This document shows positions 10,534 to 20,335 of a DNA stretch of 64,000 nucleotides, piece after piece (position 1 is the stretch's first letter; every line of letters starts with the position of its first letter). This DNA comes from Salinimonas chungwhensis DSM 16280 (GTDB lineage: Bacteria; Pseudomonadota; Gammaproteobacteria; Enterobacterales; Alteromonadaceae): assembly GCF_000378185.1 (NCBI RefSeq), contig NZ_KB899379.1, positions 106,720 to 170,719 of the forward strand, in the 5' to 3' direction. The position numbers and the translations under genes are program-made. The notes beneath the pieces were generated by a model. It worked only from the letters and a program-made list of their open reading frames with translations, was not told the DNA's origin and ran no database searches.

Positions 10534-10959
10534 TTAGGCAGCTGATTGTCTGGCCAGTGTTTGAATTCTGGCTACAATAGCGCGCAGACCATTACCGCGG
10601 GTTGGGCTGATATGACGCTCTAAATCCAGTTCATTGAAATAGCCGTTGATATCGAACGCCAGAATCTCCTGAGGTGTCTTATTATCATAGGCGGCCAGTA
10701 CCAGTGCCAGTAGCCCCTGAACAATAACGGCATCACTGTCCACTTCAAAACGAATTTTGCCATCTTCAATGCGTTCGATAAGCCACACTGAACTTTGGCA
10801 ACCTTTGATCAGGCGGTCATCAGTTTTTTGCTCATCTGACAATCCGTCGATTGCTTTGCCTAAATCAATAATGTACTGATAGCGCTGCTCCCAGTCATCA
10901 AAGAACGCTAAATCATCTACAATTTCCTGACTTTCTGGTAATTCCATTGGGTTAGTCAA
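10534..10959 (-). CDS. sufE: SufE family sulfur acceptor protein
   Basis: Accepts persulfide sulfur from SufS and passes it to the SufBCD scaffold. The acceptor cysteine is in KGCQSSVW (residue 54, or 50 from the alternative start). The start is uncertain: TTG at 10959 has AGGTGG just upstream (close spacing), while ATG at 10947 fits E. coli SufE numbering (Cys51) better. It is the last gene of the suf operon, 12 bp after sufT. Confidence 0.93.
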   Translation of the reverse strand: MTNPMELPESQEIVDDLAFFDDWEQRYQYIIDLGKAIDGLSDEQKTDDRLIKGCQSSVWLIERIEDGKIRFEVDSDAVIVQGLLALVLAAYDNKTPQEILAFDINGYFNELDLERHISPTRGNGLRAIVARIQTLARQSAA

Positions 10960-10971
10960 TCCACCTGTATG

Positions 10972-11508
10972 CTAAAAAAATAAACCGGCTTCCAGTTGCG
11001 CCTCTTCGCTCATCATATCTCTGGACCACGCCGGATCGAACACCAGCTCAACATCCACAGTTTTAACAAACGGCACCATCGCCACGCGATACTCTACATC
11101 GCCCACCAGCACCGGTCCCATGCCACAACCTGGAGCAGTAAGCGTCATTTCGATACTGACTGCCTGTCTCTCCTGATCGACGTCTACTTTATAAATAAGC
11201 CCTAAGGAGACCAGGTTGATGGGAATCTCGGGATCATAAATAGTTTCCAGAGCATCCCAGATTTGCTGTTCACTGATTTTACCGTCTTCAGGTTCGGGGA
11301 AATCCAAAACCTTGGCAGTTCGCCCAATGGCATCGGCATCGGTACCATCAATGCGATACATGTTGCCATGCCATGTGATGGTATAGTTTCCACCCAGCTC
11401 CTGAGTAATCGTGACAAACTCCCCTTCCGGGACCACTGTAATATCGCCGGCTGGCACCAAACGCGCTGTACATTTGCGTTCGGTAACCACCATTTTTTGT
11501 GCTGCCAT
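10972..11508 (-). CDS. sufT: Iron-sulfur assembly factor SufT (DUF59/MIP18 family)
   Basis: SufT proteins act in maturation of Fe-S proteins. The C-terminal half carries the DUF59 fold with IYDPEIPINLVSLGLIY and the conserved cysteine in TLTAPGCGMGP. The N-terminal extension (about 75 residues, GDITVVPEGEFVTITQELGGNYTI) is typical of SufT rather than short MIP18 proteins. Length 178. It sits 8 bp after sufA inside the operon, which supports the assignment. Confidence 0.92.
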   Translation of the reverse strand: MAAQKMVVTERKCTARLVPAGDITVVPEGEFVTITQELGGNYTITWHGNMYRIDGTDADAIGRTAKVLDFPEPEDGKISEQQIWDALETIYDPEIPINLVSLGLIYKVDVDQERQAVSIEMTLTAPGCGMGPVLVGDVEYRVAMVPFVKTVDVELVFDPAWSRDMMSEEAQLEAGLFF

Positions 11509-11516
11509 GGATTTCC

Positions 11517-11873
11517 TTAGCCGATGTTAAAGCTTTCGCCGCAACCACATTCATCAACAACGTTGGGGTTATGGTACTTAATGATACCGTTCACCCCTTC
11601 GGTGACATAATCGATCTCGGTGCCGCGGATAAGTGATATTGCTTTATGGTCTACTGCCACCATCACATTTTCACCTGCTTCTATGGTCTCATCACCCTCG
11701 GCCGGGCCATCCGCAAAGTCGATAACATAAGCATAACCGGTACATCCGCTAACCCGGGTGGATAAACGAATCCACTTCTTGTCACTGCTTTGCAGCTTTT
11801 TAGAAAAATGTTTTAACGCAGAGTCAGTCAGCGATACAACCTGCGCACTGGGTACAAACGTTTCTACACTCAT
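11517..11873 (-). CDS. sufA: A-type Fe-S carrier protein (SufA/IscA family)
   Basis: A-type carrier that moves Fe-S clusters from the SufBCD scaffold to targets. The three invariant cysteines are present: Cys44 (SGCTGY), Cys109 and Cys111 (ECGCGESF). Length 118 matches SufA. The position between sufS and sufT, 12 bp from sufS, supports sufA over iscA or erpA, which share the fold. Confidence 0.93.
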   Translation of the reverse strand: MSVETFVPSAQVVSLTDSALKHFSKKLQSSDKKWIRLSTRVSGCTGYAYVIDFADGPAEGDETIEAGENVMVAVDHKAISLIRGTEIDYVTEGVNGIIKYHNPNVVDECGCGESFNIG

Positions 11874-11885
11874 ACGATTCTCCTG

Positions 11886-13103
11886 CTATGCCAGCATAGT
11901 CTTGGCTTTGTTTAAAGCACTAAACAAGGCATCGACTTCATCCAGGGTATTATAAATTGAGAAGGATGCCCGCGCTGTGCCGGGAATGCCAAGCCGTTTC
12001 ATTAACGGTTGCGCACAATTATCGCCGGTGCGAATGGCAATGCCCTGGCGATCCAGAATAAACCCTACATCGGCCGGATGCGCGCCTTCCAGCAAAAAGC
12101 TTAATACCCCTATTTTATCAGGGGCTGTTCCAATCAGTTTCATGCCACTAAAGGCATGGGCTTGTTCGTGGGCACTTGCCAGCAATGTTCTTTCGTGCGT
12201 CTGCAACGCCTGCGTGTCTAACGCGCTGAACCAATTAATCGCAGCGGCTAAACCAATAGCCCCGGCAATGTTTGGCGTTCCCGCTTCCAGTCTGTTGGGC
12301 AAGACACCCCAGGTGGCACTTTGATAGGTGACCTCCTGAATCATCTCCCCCCCCGTCAGCCAGACAGGCCAGTCCTGCAACACCGACTGTTTACCCCACA
12401 GTGCACCAATACCGGTAGGCGCAAACATCTTATGGCCAGAAAACACATAAAAGTCACAGCCAATATCCTGCACATCGACATTACCATGGGCGATGCCCTG
12501 CGCGCCGTCGATAAGGACCCAGGCACCGACTTTCTTAGCTTCTGCGGTCAACGCTTTGATTGGGTTAACGGTACCCAACGCATTCGACACATGGGGCATG
12601 GCCACCAATTTTGTGGCATCGCTTAGTAAATGGATAAAGGCAGCCGTATCCAGCTCACCATTATCTTTGATTGGCGCGATCTTTAGTGTTGCACCAGCGA
12701 ACTGACAAGCCTGCTGCCAGGTAACCAGATTAGCATGATGCTCCATCTCAGTGACCAGTACCTCATCACCGGCGCCTAATAACTTACCCAGACCATTGGC
12801 CACCAGGTTAATTCCTTCGGTGGTTCCACTGGTCCAGATAACTTCCTCGCGGGCCCGGGCATTGATAAAGCTGGCGACCGTATCGCGCGCGCCCTCATAG
12901 CGACGGGTCGCTTCGTCGGAAAGCTGATGCGCCCCGCGATGCACATTGGCATTACACGTGGTGTAATAATCAATAATAGCATCAAGTACGGCCTGCGGTT
13001 TTTGTGTCGTAGCCGCGTTATCCAGATAAACAAGCGGCTTACCATCAATTTCACGTTGAAGAATAGGAAATTGCTTACGCAGTGCCGTTACGTCGAAGCT
13101 CAT
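11886..13103 (-). CDS. sufS: Cysteine desulfurase SufS
   Basis: PLP-dependent group II desulfurase that turns cysteine into alanine plus enzyme-bound persulfide for SufE. The PLP lysine is Lys225 (FSGHKMFAPTG) and the catalytic cysteine is Cys363 (RTGDNCAQPLMKRLG). The short loop around this Cys is the group II pattern. Length 405. The ATG overlaps the sufD stop in ATGA, so translation is probably coupled. Confidence 0.97.
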   Translation of the reverse strand: MSFDVTALRKQFPILQREIDGKPLVYLDNAATTQKPQAVLDAIIDYYTTCNANVHRGAHQLSDEATRRYEGARDTVASFINARAREEVIWTSGTTEGINLVANGLGKLLGAGDEVLVTEMEHHANLVTWQQACQFAGATLKIAPIKDNGELDTAAFIHLLSDATKLVAMPHVSNALGTVNPIKALTAEAKKVGAWVLIDGAQGIAHGNVDVQDIGCDFYVFSGHKMFAPTGIGALWGKQSVLQDWPVWLTGGEMIQEVTYQSATWGVLPNRLEAGTPNIAGAIGLAAAINWFSALDTQALQTHERTLLASAHEQAHAFSGMKLIGTAPDKIGVLSFLLEGAHPADVGFILDRQGIAIRTGDNCAQPLMKRLGIPGTARASFSIYNTLDEVDALFSALNKAKTMLA

Positions 13104-14359
13104 TTAACCTCCATCTGGGCAAACCGATCATTCAGTTTTGGTAATAACCATTGACGGATCGCCGCGTCAGGCATTTTATTCACCAGTTCCTGAATGAACC
13201 CAAAGTTCAGCATTACCAATGCCTTGCTGCGGTTCACACCACGGGTTAACAGATAAAATAAGGCTTCTTCGTCAATTTCTGCCACCGTTGCACCATGGGC
13301 GCATTTCACATCGTCAGCATAAATCTCAAGCTCAGGCTTGGTATTGATGATACCACGCCGGGATAACAGCAAGTTACGGTTATTAAGCTCAGCCAGTGTA
13401 TTTTGCGCATCACGGTGAATATGGATCCGGCCGTTAAATACCGCGCGAGCCCGGTCGCCCACGATGCCTCTGGCATTTTCTTCGGTGGTGCCGTTGGGTA
13501 CCGTGTGTTCGATATTTGAATGCAGGTCGAACAGCTCACCTTCAGCAAGCAGATACACTGCATTCATTTTAGCGTCTGCATGTTCACCAGCGTGGATGAT
13601 ATCCACATCAAGACGAGATAGCTCGCTACCATAACCGACGACAGTACTATTTAGCGTAGATTCGTCGCCCAGCTGAAAATGAGTGCCACCAATTTGCTTC
13701 GCCTGGCCGGTCATCATCGCAAAACGATAATGTTCCAGATGGCCTTTTTCAGCGATCGCATATTCAGAAAATGCAGTGGACATACTCGCCACCGTGCCTT
13801 CGGCATGTTCGAAAATCTTTGCTGATGCGCCTTTTCCCACACGTACCAGAATACGGGTGTGCGCATCCACATCCTGGGTCACCAGGTTTGCTACGCGGAT
13901 AACCTGGTCCATTTGAACACCGTCAGCCACATCGATAAAAATACCCTGCGTGCTGGCAATATCGTTCACCAGGCCAAATATATGACGCGCAGGCTTTATC
14001 TGGCCGAATACTTCGCTGGCCGCCTGTTTCTGCGTGTCATCCAATTGGTCAAAAGACGCAATAGTGACCCCCTCAGGCGTTGCTAACTGCGACGTGTCAG
14101 TGGCAAGTTTACCGTCCACAAACACCAGTTCGAAAGCACTCAACCCTTCAATGGAAGGGGGCTGCGCACTTGCAGCCTGCTGCACATGCTTAACTTCACG
14201 TTTTTCCAGCGATGTCAGCGGCGTAAAGCGCCATGCTTCGTTGCGGCGCCCCGGCCAGCCTGCCTGTTCTAGAGAGCTCAACGCCTGCTTGCGAAACGGA
14301 GCCAGAAAATCCGATGTTGCAGACGCGCTCTCAATGACCTCATTTAGCCATTGACTCAT
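13100..14359 (-). CDS. sufD: Fe-S cluster scaffold component SufD
   Basis: Partner of SufB and SufC in the SufBC2D scaffold. The C-terminal half shows the beta-helix core (HLEHYRFAMMTGQAKQIGGTH is part of it) and the SufBD family ending EALFYLLTRGVNRSKALVMLNFGFI. The conserved histidine context KCAHGATV is present. Length 419. It overlaps sufC by 4 bp and sufS by 4 bp. Confidence 0.96.
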   Translation of the reverse strand: MSQWLNEVIESASATSDFLAPFRKQALSSLEQAGWPGRRNEAWRFTPLTSLEKREVKHVQQAASAQPPSIEGLSAFELVFVDGKLATDTSQLATPEGVTIASFDQLDDTQKQAASEVFGQIKPARHIFGLVNDIASTQGIFIDVADGVQMDQVIRVANLVTQDVDAHTRILVRVGKGASAKIFEHAEGTVASMSTAFSEYAIAEKGHLEHYRFAMMTGQAKQIGGTHFQLGDESTLNSTVVGYGSELSRLDVDIIHAGEHADAKMNAVYLLAEGELFDLHSNIEHTVPNGTTEENARGIVGDRARAVFNGRIHIHRDAQNTLAELNNRNLLLSRRGIINTKPELEIYADDVKCAHGATVAEIDEEALFYLLTRGVNRSKALVMLNFGFIQELVNKMPDAAIRQWLLPKLNDRFAQMEVK

Positions 14360-15117
14360 GCTTCTGCCTCCTCGTATTTTTTACCTAAAAATGAATAACC
14401 TGATTTTTCAACTTCATGAGCCAGTGACGCATCGCCACTTTTCACAATCTTGCCATCAGCAAGAATGTGTACAAAATCAGGTTTAATGTAATCCAACAGA
14501 CGCTGATAATGCGTTACTACTATAAAGCTTCGCTCACCGTCTCGCTGACTGTTAACGCCATCAGCCACCACTTGCAAGGCATCCACATCAAGACCAGAAT
14601 CCGACTCATCAAGAATTGCCACACGCGGCTCGATTAGAATCATTTGCATGATTTCATTGCGCTTTTTCTCGCCGCCAGAGAAGCCTTCATTCACACCGCG
14701 CTTTAAAAAGTCCAGCGGCAGCTGAACCTGCTTGGCGGCGGCTTTGGCTTTTTTCAAAAATTCAGCCGCCGATAATGGCTCTTTACCCTGATGCTCACGG
14801 ATAGCGTTTACCGACTCTTTCATGAATTCCATATTGCTGACACCGGGGATCTCCACCGGATACTGGAATGCCAGAAACAAACCAGCCTGGGCCCGTTCTT
14901 CCACTTCCATATCCAACAGATCTGCGCCATCTAACTCGACACTGCCTTCGGTGACTTCATAGCCATCGCGGCCGGATAACACGTAGCCCAGTGTGGATTT
15001 ACCGGCCCCATTAGGGCCCATGATCGCGTGAACCTCACCGGGTTTGACTTCCATTTCCAGCCCGTGAATGATGGATTTATCTTCAACGCTTGCATGTAAA
15101 TTATTAATCTTAAGCAT
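14356..15117 (-). CDS. sufC: Fe-S assembly ATPase SufC
   Basis: ABC-type ATPase of the SufBC2D scaffold. Walker A is GPNGAGKST (residues 34-42), the signature is FSGGEKKRNEI and Walker B is VAILDESDSGLD. The SufC-type Q-loop FQYPVEIPG is also clear. Length 253 is standard. It lies 2 bp after sufB and overlaps sufD by 4 bp. Confidence 0.98.
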   Translation of the reverse strand: MLKINNLHASVEDKSIIHGLEMEVKPGEVHAIMGPNGAGKSTLGYVLSGRDGYEVTEGSVELDGADLLDMEVEERAQAGLFLAFQYPVEIPGVSNMEFMKESVNAIREHQGKEPLSAAEFLKKAKAAAKQVQLPLDFLKRGVNEGFSGGEKKRNEIMQMILIEPRVAILDESDSGLDVDALQVVADGVNSQRDGERSFIVVTHYQRLLDYIKPDFVHILADGKIVKSGDASLAHEVEKSGYSFLGKKYEEAEA

Positions 15118-15119
15118 TA

Positions 15120-16556
15120 TTACCCCACTGAACCTTCAAGACTGATTTCGAGAAGTTTGCCTGCTTCTACCGCAAACTCCATCGGTAATTCTTTAAATAC
15201 TTCTTTACAGAAGCCGTTAACTATCATGGATACTGCTTTTTCTGCATCCATACCACGCTGTTGACACAAGAACAGCTGGTCGTCACTAACCTTCGACGTG
15301 GTCGCCTCATGCTCCACGATAGCGCTGGGGTTGCGACTTTCGATATAAGGAAAGGTATGCGCGCCGCACTGGTCACCAATAAGCAGCGAATCACATTCGG
15401 TGAAGTTGCGCGCGCCATCGGCTTTGGGTCCCATCTGAACCAGCCCGCGATAAGCATTGTTACTGCGACCAGCTGAAATGCCTTTTGAAATAATGGTAGA
15501 CCGGGTATTTTTACCGATATGAATCATTTTTGTCCCGGTATCAGCCTGCTGGCGGCCCCGGGTCAGTGCAACTGAATAAAATTCGCCAACACTGTTATCA
15601 CCTTTCAAAATACAGCTTGGATACTTCCAGGTGACGGCCGAGCCGGTTTCAACCTGAGTCCAGGAAATCTTGGCATTGGTATGTGCCAGGCCGCGCTTGG
15701 TCACAAAGTTGTAGATCCCGCCTTTACCGTTTTCATCGCCTGGATACCAGTTTTGAACCGTAGAATATTTGATCTGCGAATCATCCATGGCCACCAGCTC
15801 AACCACCGCTGCGTGCAGCTGATTTTCATCACGCTGGGGCGCAGTACAACCTTCCAGGTAGCTCACATAGCTGCCTTCATCGGCAACAATCAATGTACGC
15901 TCAAACTGACCGGTGTTTTGTTCATTGATGCGAAAATAGGTCGACAACTCCATCGGACAACGCACGCCCTTGGGAATATAAACAAAAGAGCCATCGGTAA
16001 AAACGGCGCTATTCAATGCAGCATAAAAATTATCGCTACGCGGCACCACTGAACCCATGTATTTTTTAACCAGTTCAGGGTACTTCTGAATAGCTTCTGA
16101 GATAGGACAAAAGATAACGCCGGCTTCTTCCAGTTTTGAGCGGAATGTTGTCACTACTGACACAGAGTCAAAAACCGCATCAACGGCCACACCAGCAAGC
16201 ATTTCCTGCTCGTGCAATGGAATTCCCAGCTTTTCGTAAGTCCGCAACAGTTCAGGATCAACTTCGTCAAGAGACTGTGGCTTGTCTTTCATGCTCTTGG
16301 GCGCGGAATAATAGGCGATTTCCTGAAAATCAATTTTCGGATAATCCACATGCGCCCATTCTGGCTCATCCATTTTCAGCCACGCGTGATAAGCCTTAAG
16401 ACGCCATTGCAGCATCCAGTCCGGTTCGTTTTTCATGGCTGAGATACGGCGGATTACCGACTCGTCCAGGCCATTTTCAAACGTTTCTGATTCTATTTCT
16501 GAATAGAACCCCGCATCGTATTTTCTCGATAACGCCTGTTCGATCTGTTCACTCAT
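15120..16556 (-). CDS. sufB: Fe-S cluster scaffold component SufB
   Basis: Core scaffold subunit on which nascent clusters form. Diagnostic segments include [24 protein letters not shown] (a conserved Cys in SufB) and [30 protein letters not shown]. Length 478 is normal. It is the first gene of the operon, with an IscR-like box about 130-155 bp upstream. Confidence 0.98.
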   Translation of the reverse strand: MSEQIEQALSRKYDAGFYSEIESETFENGLDESVIRRISAMKNEPDWMLQWRLKAYHAWLKMDEPEWAHVDYPKIDFQEIAYYSAPKSMKDKPQSLDEVDPELLRTYEKLGIPLHEQEMLAGVAVDAVFDSVSVVTTFRSKLEEAGVIFCPISEAIQKYPELVKKYMGSVVPRSDNFYAALNSAVFTDGSFVYIPKGVRCPMELSTYFRINEQNTGQFERTLIVADEGSYVSYLEGCTAPQRDENQLHAAVVELVAMDDSQIKYSTVQNWYPGDENGKGGIYNFVTKRGLAHTNAKISWTQVETGSAVTWKYPSCILKGDNSVGEFYSVALTRGRQQADTGTKMIHIGKNTRSTIISKGISAGRSNNAYRGLVQMGPKADGARNFTECDSLLIGDQCGAHTFPYIESRNPSAIVEHEATTSKVSDDQLFLCQQRGMDAEKAVSMIVNGFCKEVFKELPMEFAVEAGKLLEISLEGSVG

Positions 16557-16845
16557 GTTTGGATCTCACTAGTTTGCCTGTCAAAGCGGAGCATTTGTCT
16601 ACGCGGCCATCACGGTCTTGCCACGCATTACTTTTCAAAGCCACCTGAAAAGCTGCTCTACACTGTAAATCTTCGTGCTATTGTATAATACCTGAGTATT
16701 TCACTCAAGTATTTCGCCCGGGCTGGTAAATGTGCAACCAGCTTACCGCAATCGCTGTGATAATGCCGTCTGGCGAGGATTGCGGCGCATCATGCATCAA
16801 CCGGCTGCGTTATTCAACGCACCGATGACCCAAGGTGGAGAATTA
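16557..16845. other. iscS-sufB intergenic region with promoter and hairpins
   Basis: A 289-bp gap inside an otherwise tight cluster. It holds the IscR-like box at 16688-16712, an 8-bp stem CCGCAATC/GATTGCGG (16746-16753 with 16778-16785, 24-nt loop) and a TGCGTT/AACGCA hairpin with 4-nt loop at 16806-16821. The hairpins lie between iscS and the box. Neither has a T-run, so they are not classical terminators. I see no gene. Confidence 0.6.
16688..16712 (-). promoter_or_regulatory. IscR type 1-like operator upstream of sufB
   Basis: A 25-bp imperfect palindrome with outer ends ATACTTGAGTG and ACTCAGGTAT on the minus strand. It matches the type 1 IscR consensus in length, outer bases and A/T centre. 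The inner GACT/AGTC pair is changed to GAGT/ACTC on both arms. A TATTATACAAT stretch immediately follows and could be the -10 region. It would couple suf expression to IscR cluster status. Confidence 0.7.
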
Positions 16846-18015
16846 TTAACTTCCTTTTGCCTGCTGCAATCGCTCTACCACGTCTTTTACTTTACTGACG
16901 GTATAGGCAATATCCTCGTCAGTGGTATAGCGACCCACGGAAAATCGGATACCGCTATGAGCGGTTTCTGCATCACAGCCTATAGCTCTTAGCACATAAG
17001 ATGGCTCAAGACTGGCTGATGTACACGCCGACCCCGAGGAAACGGCAATATCGTTTAGCGCCATCATCAGGCTTTCACCATCGATGCCCACAAAGCTAAC
17101 ATTCAGATTACCGGCTACACGCCGGGTGGGATGACCGTTCAGCTTTACATCATCGATATCTTTAAGGCCGTCCCAAAGCTGGTCGCGCAGTTGTGCAATT
17201 CGTCGGCTGTCCTGTTCCAGGTGAATGGAGGCCAACTCGCAGGCAGCGCCCAACCCAACAATTTGATGGGTGGCTAGGGTGCCTGAACGCATTCCGCGCT
17301 CATGCCCGCCGCCGTGAATCTGCTCGGCAATTTTAACCCGTGGACGTCGCCGTACGAATAACGCGCCGACACCTTTAGGACCGTAAAATTTATGTGCGGA
17401 TACGGCGTACAAATCCACCGGAAGCTCACCCAGGTCTACAGGGAGCTTACCCACGCTTTGCGCACCATCCACATGAAAAACAATACCGCGTTCACGGCAC
17501 AGCGCGCCAATTTCAGCGACATCCTGAATCACACCGATTTCGTTATTCACATGCATCACCGATACAATGATGGTGTCATCACGAAGCGCAGCCTCAACAT
17601 TCTCTTTGCTGACCAGCCCCTGTTCATCCACCTCCAGATAGGTGATTTCAAAGCCCTGGGTGGCCAGATATTCGCAGGTATCCAACACGGCTTTATGCTC
17701 GGTGGTCACAGTAACAATATGCCTGCCCTTATCTTTGTGATACTCAGCAGCGCCCTTGAGGGCCAGATTATTTGATTCTGTCGCGCCCGAGGTAAATACG
17801 ATTTCCCTGGGGTCACAATTGAGCAGGTCGGCAACCTGGTTACGGGCAACATCCACGGCCTCTTCTGCCACCCACCCATACCGGTAAGTGCGCGACGCGG
17901 GGTTACCAAAGTTTCCATCCAGGGTCAGACACTGCATCATCTGCTCTGCCACTACCGGATCCACCGGCGTGGTGGCGGCATAATCTAGATAAACGGGAAG
18001 TGAAGATCGTGTCAT
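16846..18015 (-). CDS. iscS: IscS-type cysteine desulfurase
   Basis: Group I PLP-dependent cysteine desulfurase supplying sulfur for Fe-S clusters, and often for tRNA thiolation. The PLP lysine is Lys209 ([11 protein letters not shown]) and the catalytic cysteine is Cys331 on the long loop [19 protein letters not shown], which marks IscS rather than SufS or NifS. Length 389 is shorter than the 404 residues of E. coli IscS; the family C-terminus that contacts IscU is not evident. Its start overlaps the iscR stop by 1 bp (TAATG). No iscU, hscB, hscA or fdx follows. Confidence 0.94.
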   Translation of the reverse strand: MTRSSLPVYLDYAATTPVDPVVAEQMMQCLTLDGNFGNPASRTYRYGWVAEEAVDVARNQVADLLNCDPREIVFTSGATESNNLALKGAAEYHKDKGRHIVTVTTEHKAVLDTCEYLATQGFEITYLEVDEQGLVSKENVEAALRDDTIIVSVMHVNNEIGVIQDVAEIGALCRERGIVFHVDGAQSVGKLPVDLGELPVDLYAVSAHKFYGPKGVGALFVRRRPRVKIAEQIHGGGHERGMRSGTLATHQIVGLGAACELASIHLEQDSRRIAQLRDQLWDGLKDIDDVKLNGHPTRRVAGNLNVSFVGIDGESLMMALNDIAVSSGSACTSASLEPSYVLRAIGCDAETAHSGIRFSVGRYTTDEDIAYTVSKVKDVVERLQQAKGS

Positions 18016-18491
18016 TATAGCTGCACACTCACTGAGATATCGGCAATTTTGCGGGTAGTTTTATTCTGACGGTCAGCGACTTCTAACACGTCGCGCTGTG
18101 CCATCAGCTCGCCCAGTGTAATAGTGTTTAAAAATACACTGATACGATCGCTTAAGTCCTGCCATAAACTGTGCGTCAGACAGCGCTCGCCGCCCTGGCA
18201 ATCAGCCTGACCACTACATCGGGTAGCATCGACGGTTTCATCCACCGCGCGAATTACCTCACCGATAGCGATATCTGTAGGTGCGCGGCCCAGCAAATAC
18301 CCCCCGCCGGGACCACGCACACTATCCACCAGTTTTGCTCTGCGCAAACGGGAAAATAATTGTTCCAGGTAGGACAGCGAAATTTCCTGACGTTCTGAGA
18401 TATCGGCCAGAGGCACAGGCCCCTGCGTAGAATGCAGAGCAACATCGAGCATCGCGGTCACCGCGTATCGCCCTTTAGACGTAAGCTTCAT
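18015..18491 (-). CDS. iscR: Fe-S cluster assembly transcription factor IscR
   Basis: Rrf2-family regulator that senses cluster supply and represses or activates Fe-S genes. It has an N-terminal winged helix ([19 protein letters not shown]) and the three cluster cysteines Cys92, Cys98 and Cys104, the same positions as in E. coli IscR. The start has a strong GGGGGAGA. Two adjacent IscR-type boxes upstream indicate autoregulation. It is co-transcribed with iscS. Confidence 0.97.
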   Translation of the reverse strand: MKLTSKGRYAVTAMLDVALHSTQGPVPLADISERQEISLSYLEQLFSRLRRAKLVDSVRGPGGGYLLGRAPTDIAIGEVIRAVDETVDATRCSGQADCQGGERCLTHSLWQDLSDRISVFLNTITLGELMAQRDVLEVADRQNKTTRKIADISVSVQL

Positions 18492-18529
18492 AAGTCTCCC
18501 CCGGGAAGTTCTGAGAGCAAAATTGTTCC

Positions 18530-18554
18530 ATACCTGACTAAAACGGTCAACTAT
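18530..18554 (-). promoter_or_regulatory. IscR type 1 box 1 upstream of iscR
   Basis: A 25-bp site starting ATACCTGACTAAAAC and ending GGTCAACTAT on the plus strand. It agrees with the type 1 consensus except for one base (G for A in AGTC). It contains a candidate -35 (TTGACC on the minus strand, 17 bp from AACAAT), so bound IscR would block polymerase. Confidence 0.85.
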
Positions 18555-18579
18555 AAAACCTTAAAGTTTAGTCAGGTAT
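18555..18579 (-). promoter_or_regulatory. IscR type 1 box 2 (one good half-site)
   Basis: Directly abuts box 1. The right half TAGTCAGGTAT is a perfect half-site, the left half is degenerate. The tandem arrangement resembles the multi-box iscR promoter of E. coli. Confidence 0.6.
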
Positions 18580-18595
18580 TTGTACTGCGGCTGTC

Positions 18596-19420
18596 TCAGA
18601 TCTTCGGGTCAAATGACTCCTGGTCCCCGCCTTCATCGTAGATGACGGGATCGATGCCGGTGTCGGCAAAGTCTTCTTTGCGCAATGAGCTCAGGTTGTC
18701 AGAACATACATCGCCGCCCATACCGCGAATCACTCCACACAACTCTTCGACCTTATGATCCATTTGATGCATATGTTCGAGCATAATGCCCATGGCATTG
18801 GCTACCGGGTCGGGGTTATCCGGCGATATTGCGTAGGCATCAAAGCCATACTTCTGCGCGATACAGTGGCGCTTATCATTATTCTCAGTAGCTTTTTGCT
18901 GATTGGCATTAGAAGTCACCACACGCCCCGGGATGCCCACCACCGTGGCCCCTGCAGGCGTATCTTTAACCACTACCGAGTTAGAGCCAACCTTGGCGCC
19001 GGCCCCTATCGTAATGGGCCCAAGCACTTTGGCCCCGGCGCCGATAACCACATTATCTTCCAGGGTGGGATGACGCTTGCCTGATGTCCAGGATGTCCCC
19101 CCTAAGGTCACGCCGTGATACAGGGTGACATCATTGCCAATTTCTGCGGTCTCACCGATAACTACACCCATGCCATGATCGATGAAAAAACGCCGGCCGA
19201 GTTTAGCGCCAGGATGGATTTCCACACCCGTCAGCCAGCGGCTGAAAGTAGAGACCGAGCGCGCCAGCCATTTAAGATTGGCTCGCCATAACCGATGACT
19301 GAGTCGATGCATCCAGATGGCATGCAGACCGGGATAATTTGTCAATACCTCAAAGGTATTTCGGGCCGCAGGGTCGCGGTGAAACACGCCCTGTATGTCG
19401 TCTTTAATCCGTTCGAACAT
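18596..19420 (-). CDS. cysE: Serine O-acetyltransferase
   Basis: Makes O-acetylserine from serine and acetyl-CoA, the committed step to cysteine, which then feeds the desulfurases encoded next door. The N-terminal helical region ([18 protein letters not shown]) is followed by left-handed beta-helix hexapeptides ([37 protein letters not shown]). Length 274 is typical of the long CysE found beside iscR. It lies 2 bp after trmJ, so the two form an operon. Confidence 0.96.
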   Translation of the reverse strand: MFERIKDDIQGVFHRDPAARNTFEVLTNYPGLHAIWMHRLSHRLWRANLKWLARSVSTFSRWLTGVEIHPGAKLGRRFFIDHGMGVVIGETAEIGNDVTLYHGVTLGGTSWTSGKRHPTLEDNVVIGAGAKVLGPITIGAGAKVGSNSVVVKDTPAGATVVGIPGRVVTSNANQQKATENNDKRHCIAQKYGFDAYAISPDNPDPVANAMGIMLEHMHQMDHKVEELCGVIRGMGGDVCSDNLSSLRKEDFADTGIDPVIYDEGGDQESFDPKI

Positions 19421-19422
19421 GG

Positions 19423-20148
19423 TTAGCTCTTGTTAGACTGCGTGGCCTTGTCGATGGATGAGAGAATACCACGCAGAATATTCAGCTCCTGAGCTTCTGG
19501 TCTGGCGCGATTAAACAGTCGGCGCAGCTTGGTCATTACCATACCCGGATGATTCGGTATGATAAAATTGGTGCCCTGAAGGGTCGATTCAAGGTGTGCA
19601 TAAAATCGCTCAAGATCTTGGTTAAGTGGATAGTCGGTTGCTTCGCTCTCAATGGATTGCTTAGCCAACCAGGCCATACGAACTTCGTAACTTAACGTTT
19701 GTACGGCCATCGCCAGATTAAGGGAGCTGTATTCAGGATTTGCCGGAATACATACGTGATAATGGCACTGCTGCAATTCTTCATTTGTCAGCCCGTTATT
19801 TTCCCGACCGAAGACCAGTGCTACAGGATATTTCGCCACTTCTTTAATCATTTTCTCCCCGCATTCCCGGGGCGCTAACATGGGCCAGGAATGGGTGCGT
19901 GAGCGGGCGGAAGTTCCAACCACCAGCCCACAGTCGGCAACGGCCTCTTCCAGGGTATCTACGATAGTGGCGTTACCCAGCACATCTCCAGCCCCTGCGG
20001 CTAACGCACTGGCTTTTCCATCAGGCGCCTGCACCGGGTCAACCAGACACAGATTACTCAGCCCCATGGTTTTCATCGCCCGGGCGGCAGAACCAATATT
20101 TCCGGTGTGAGAAGTGTTCACAAGAACGATTTTTATATTTTCCAGCAT
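19423..20148 (-). CDS. trmJ: tRNA (cytidine/uridine-2'-O) methyltransferase TrmJ
   Basis: SPOUT-class enzyme methylating ribose at position 32 of several tRNAs. SPOUT motifs are visible: [20 protein letters not shown] near the N-terminus, [14 protein letters not shown] in the middle and [17 protein letters not shown] at the knot. Length 241 is standard. It is divergent from suhB, and trmJ-suhB adjacency is conserved in gammaproteobacteria. Confidence 0.96.
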   Translation of the reverse strand: MLENIKIVLVNTSHTGNIGSAARAMKTMGLSNLCLVDPVQAPDGKASALAAGAGDVLGNATIVDTLEEAVADCGLVVGTSARSRTHSWPMLAPRECGEKMIKEVAKYPVALVFGRENNGLTNEELQQCHYHVCIPANPEYSSLNLAMAVQTLSYEVRMAWLAKQSIESEATDYPLNQDLERFYAHLESTLQGTNFIIPNHPGMVMTKLRRLFNRARPEAQELNILRGILSSIDKATQSNKS

Positions 20149-20335
20149 AATTCACGTCAGCGTGTTTGTTTGCGCGCAATACTATCACAGTAGAGCTCTA
20201 GATGGCTATAACCGACAGTGCTCATGGCTTTGTCGCACTGATTGCATATTTGATGCTGACAATGTACACTTCGCGCGTTTTTTAGCCCAGGGCTCCTCTC
20301 TGCGGCACTCGATCTTTTACAATTGGTGGTTATCT

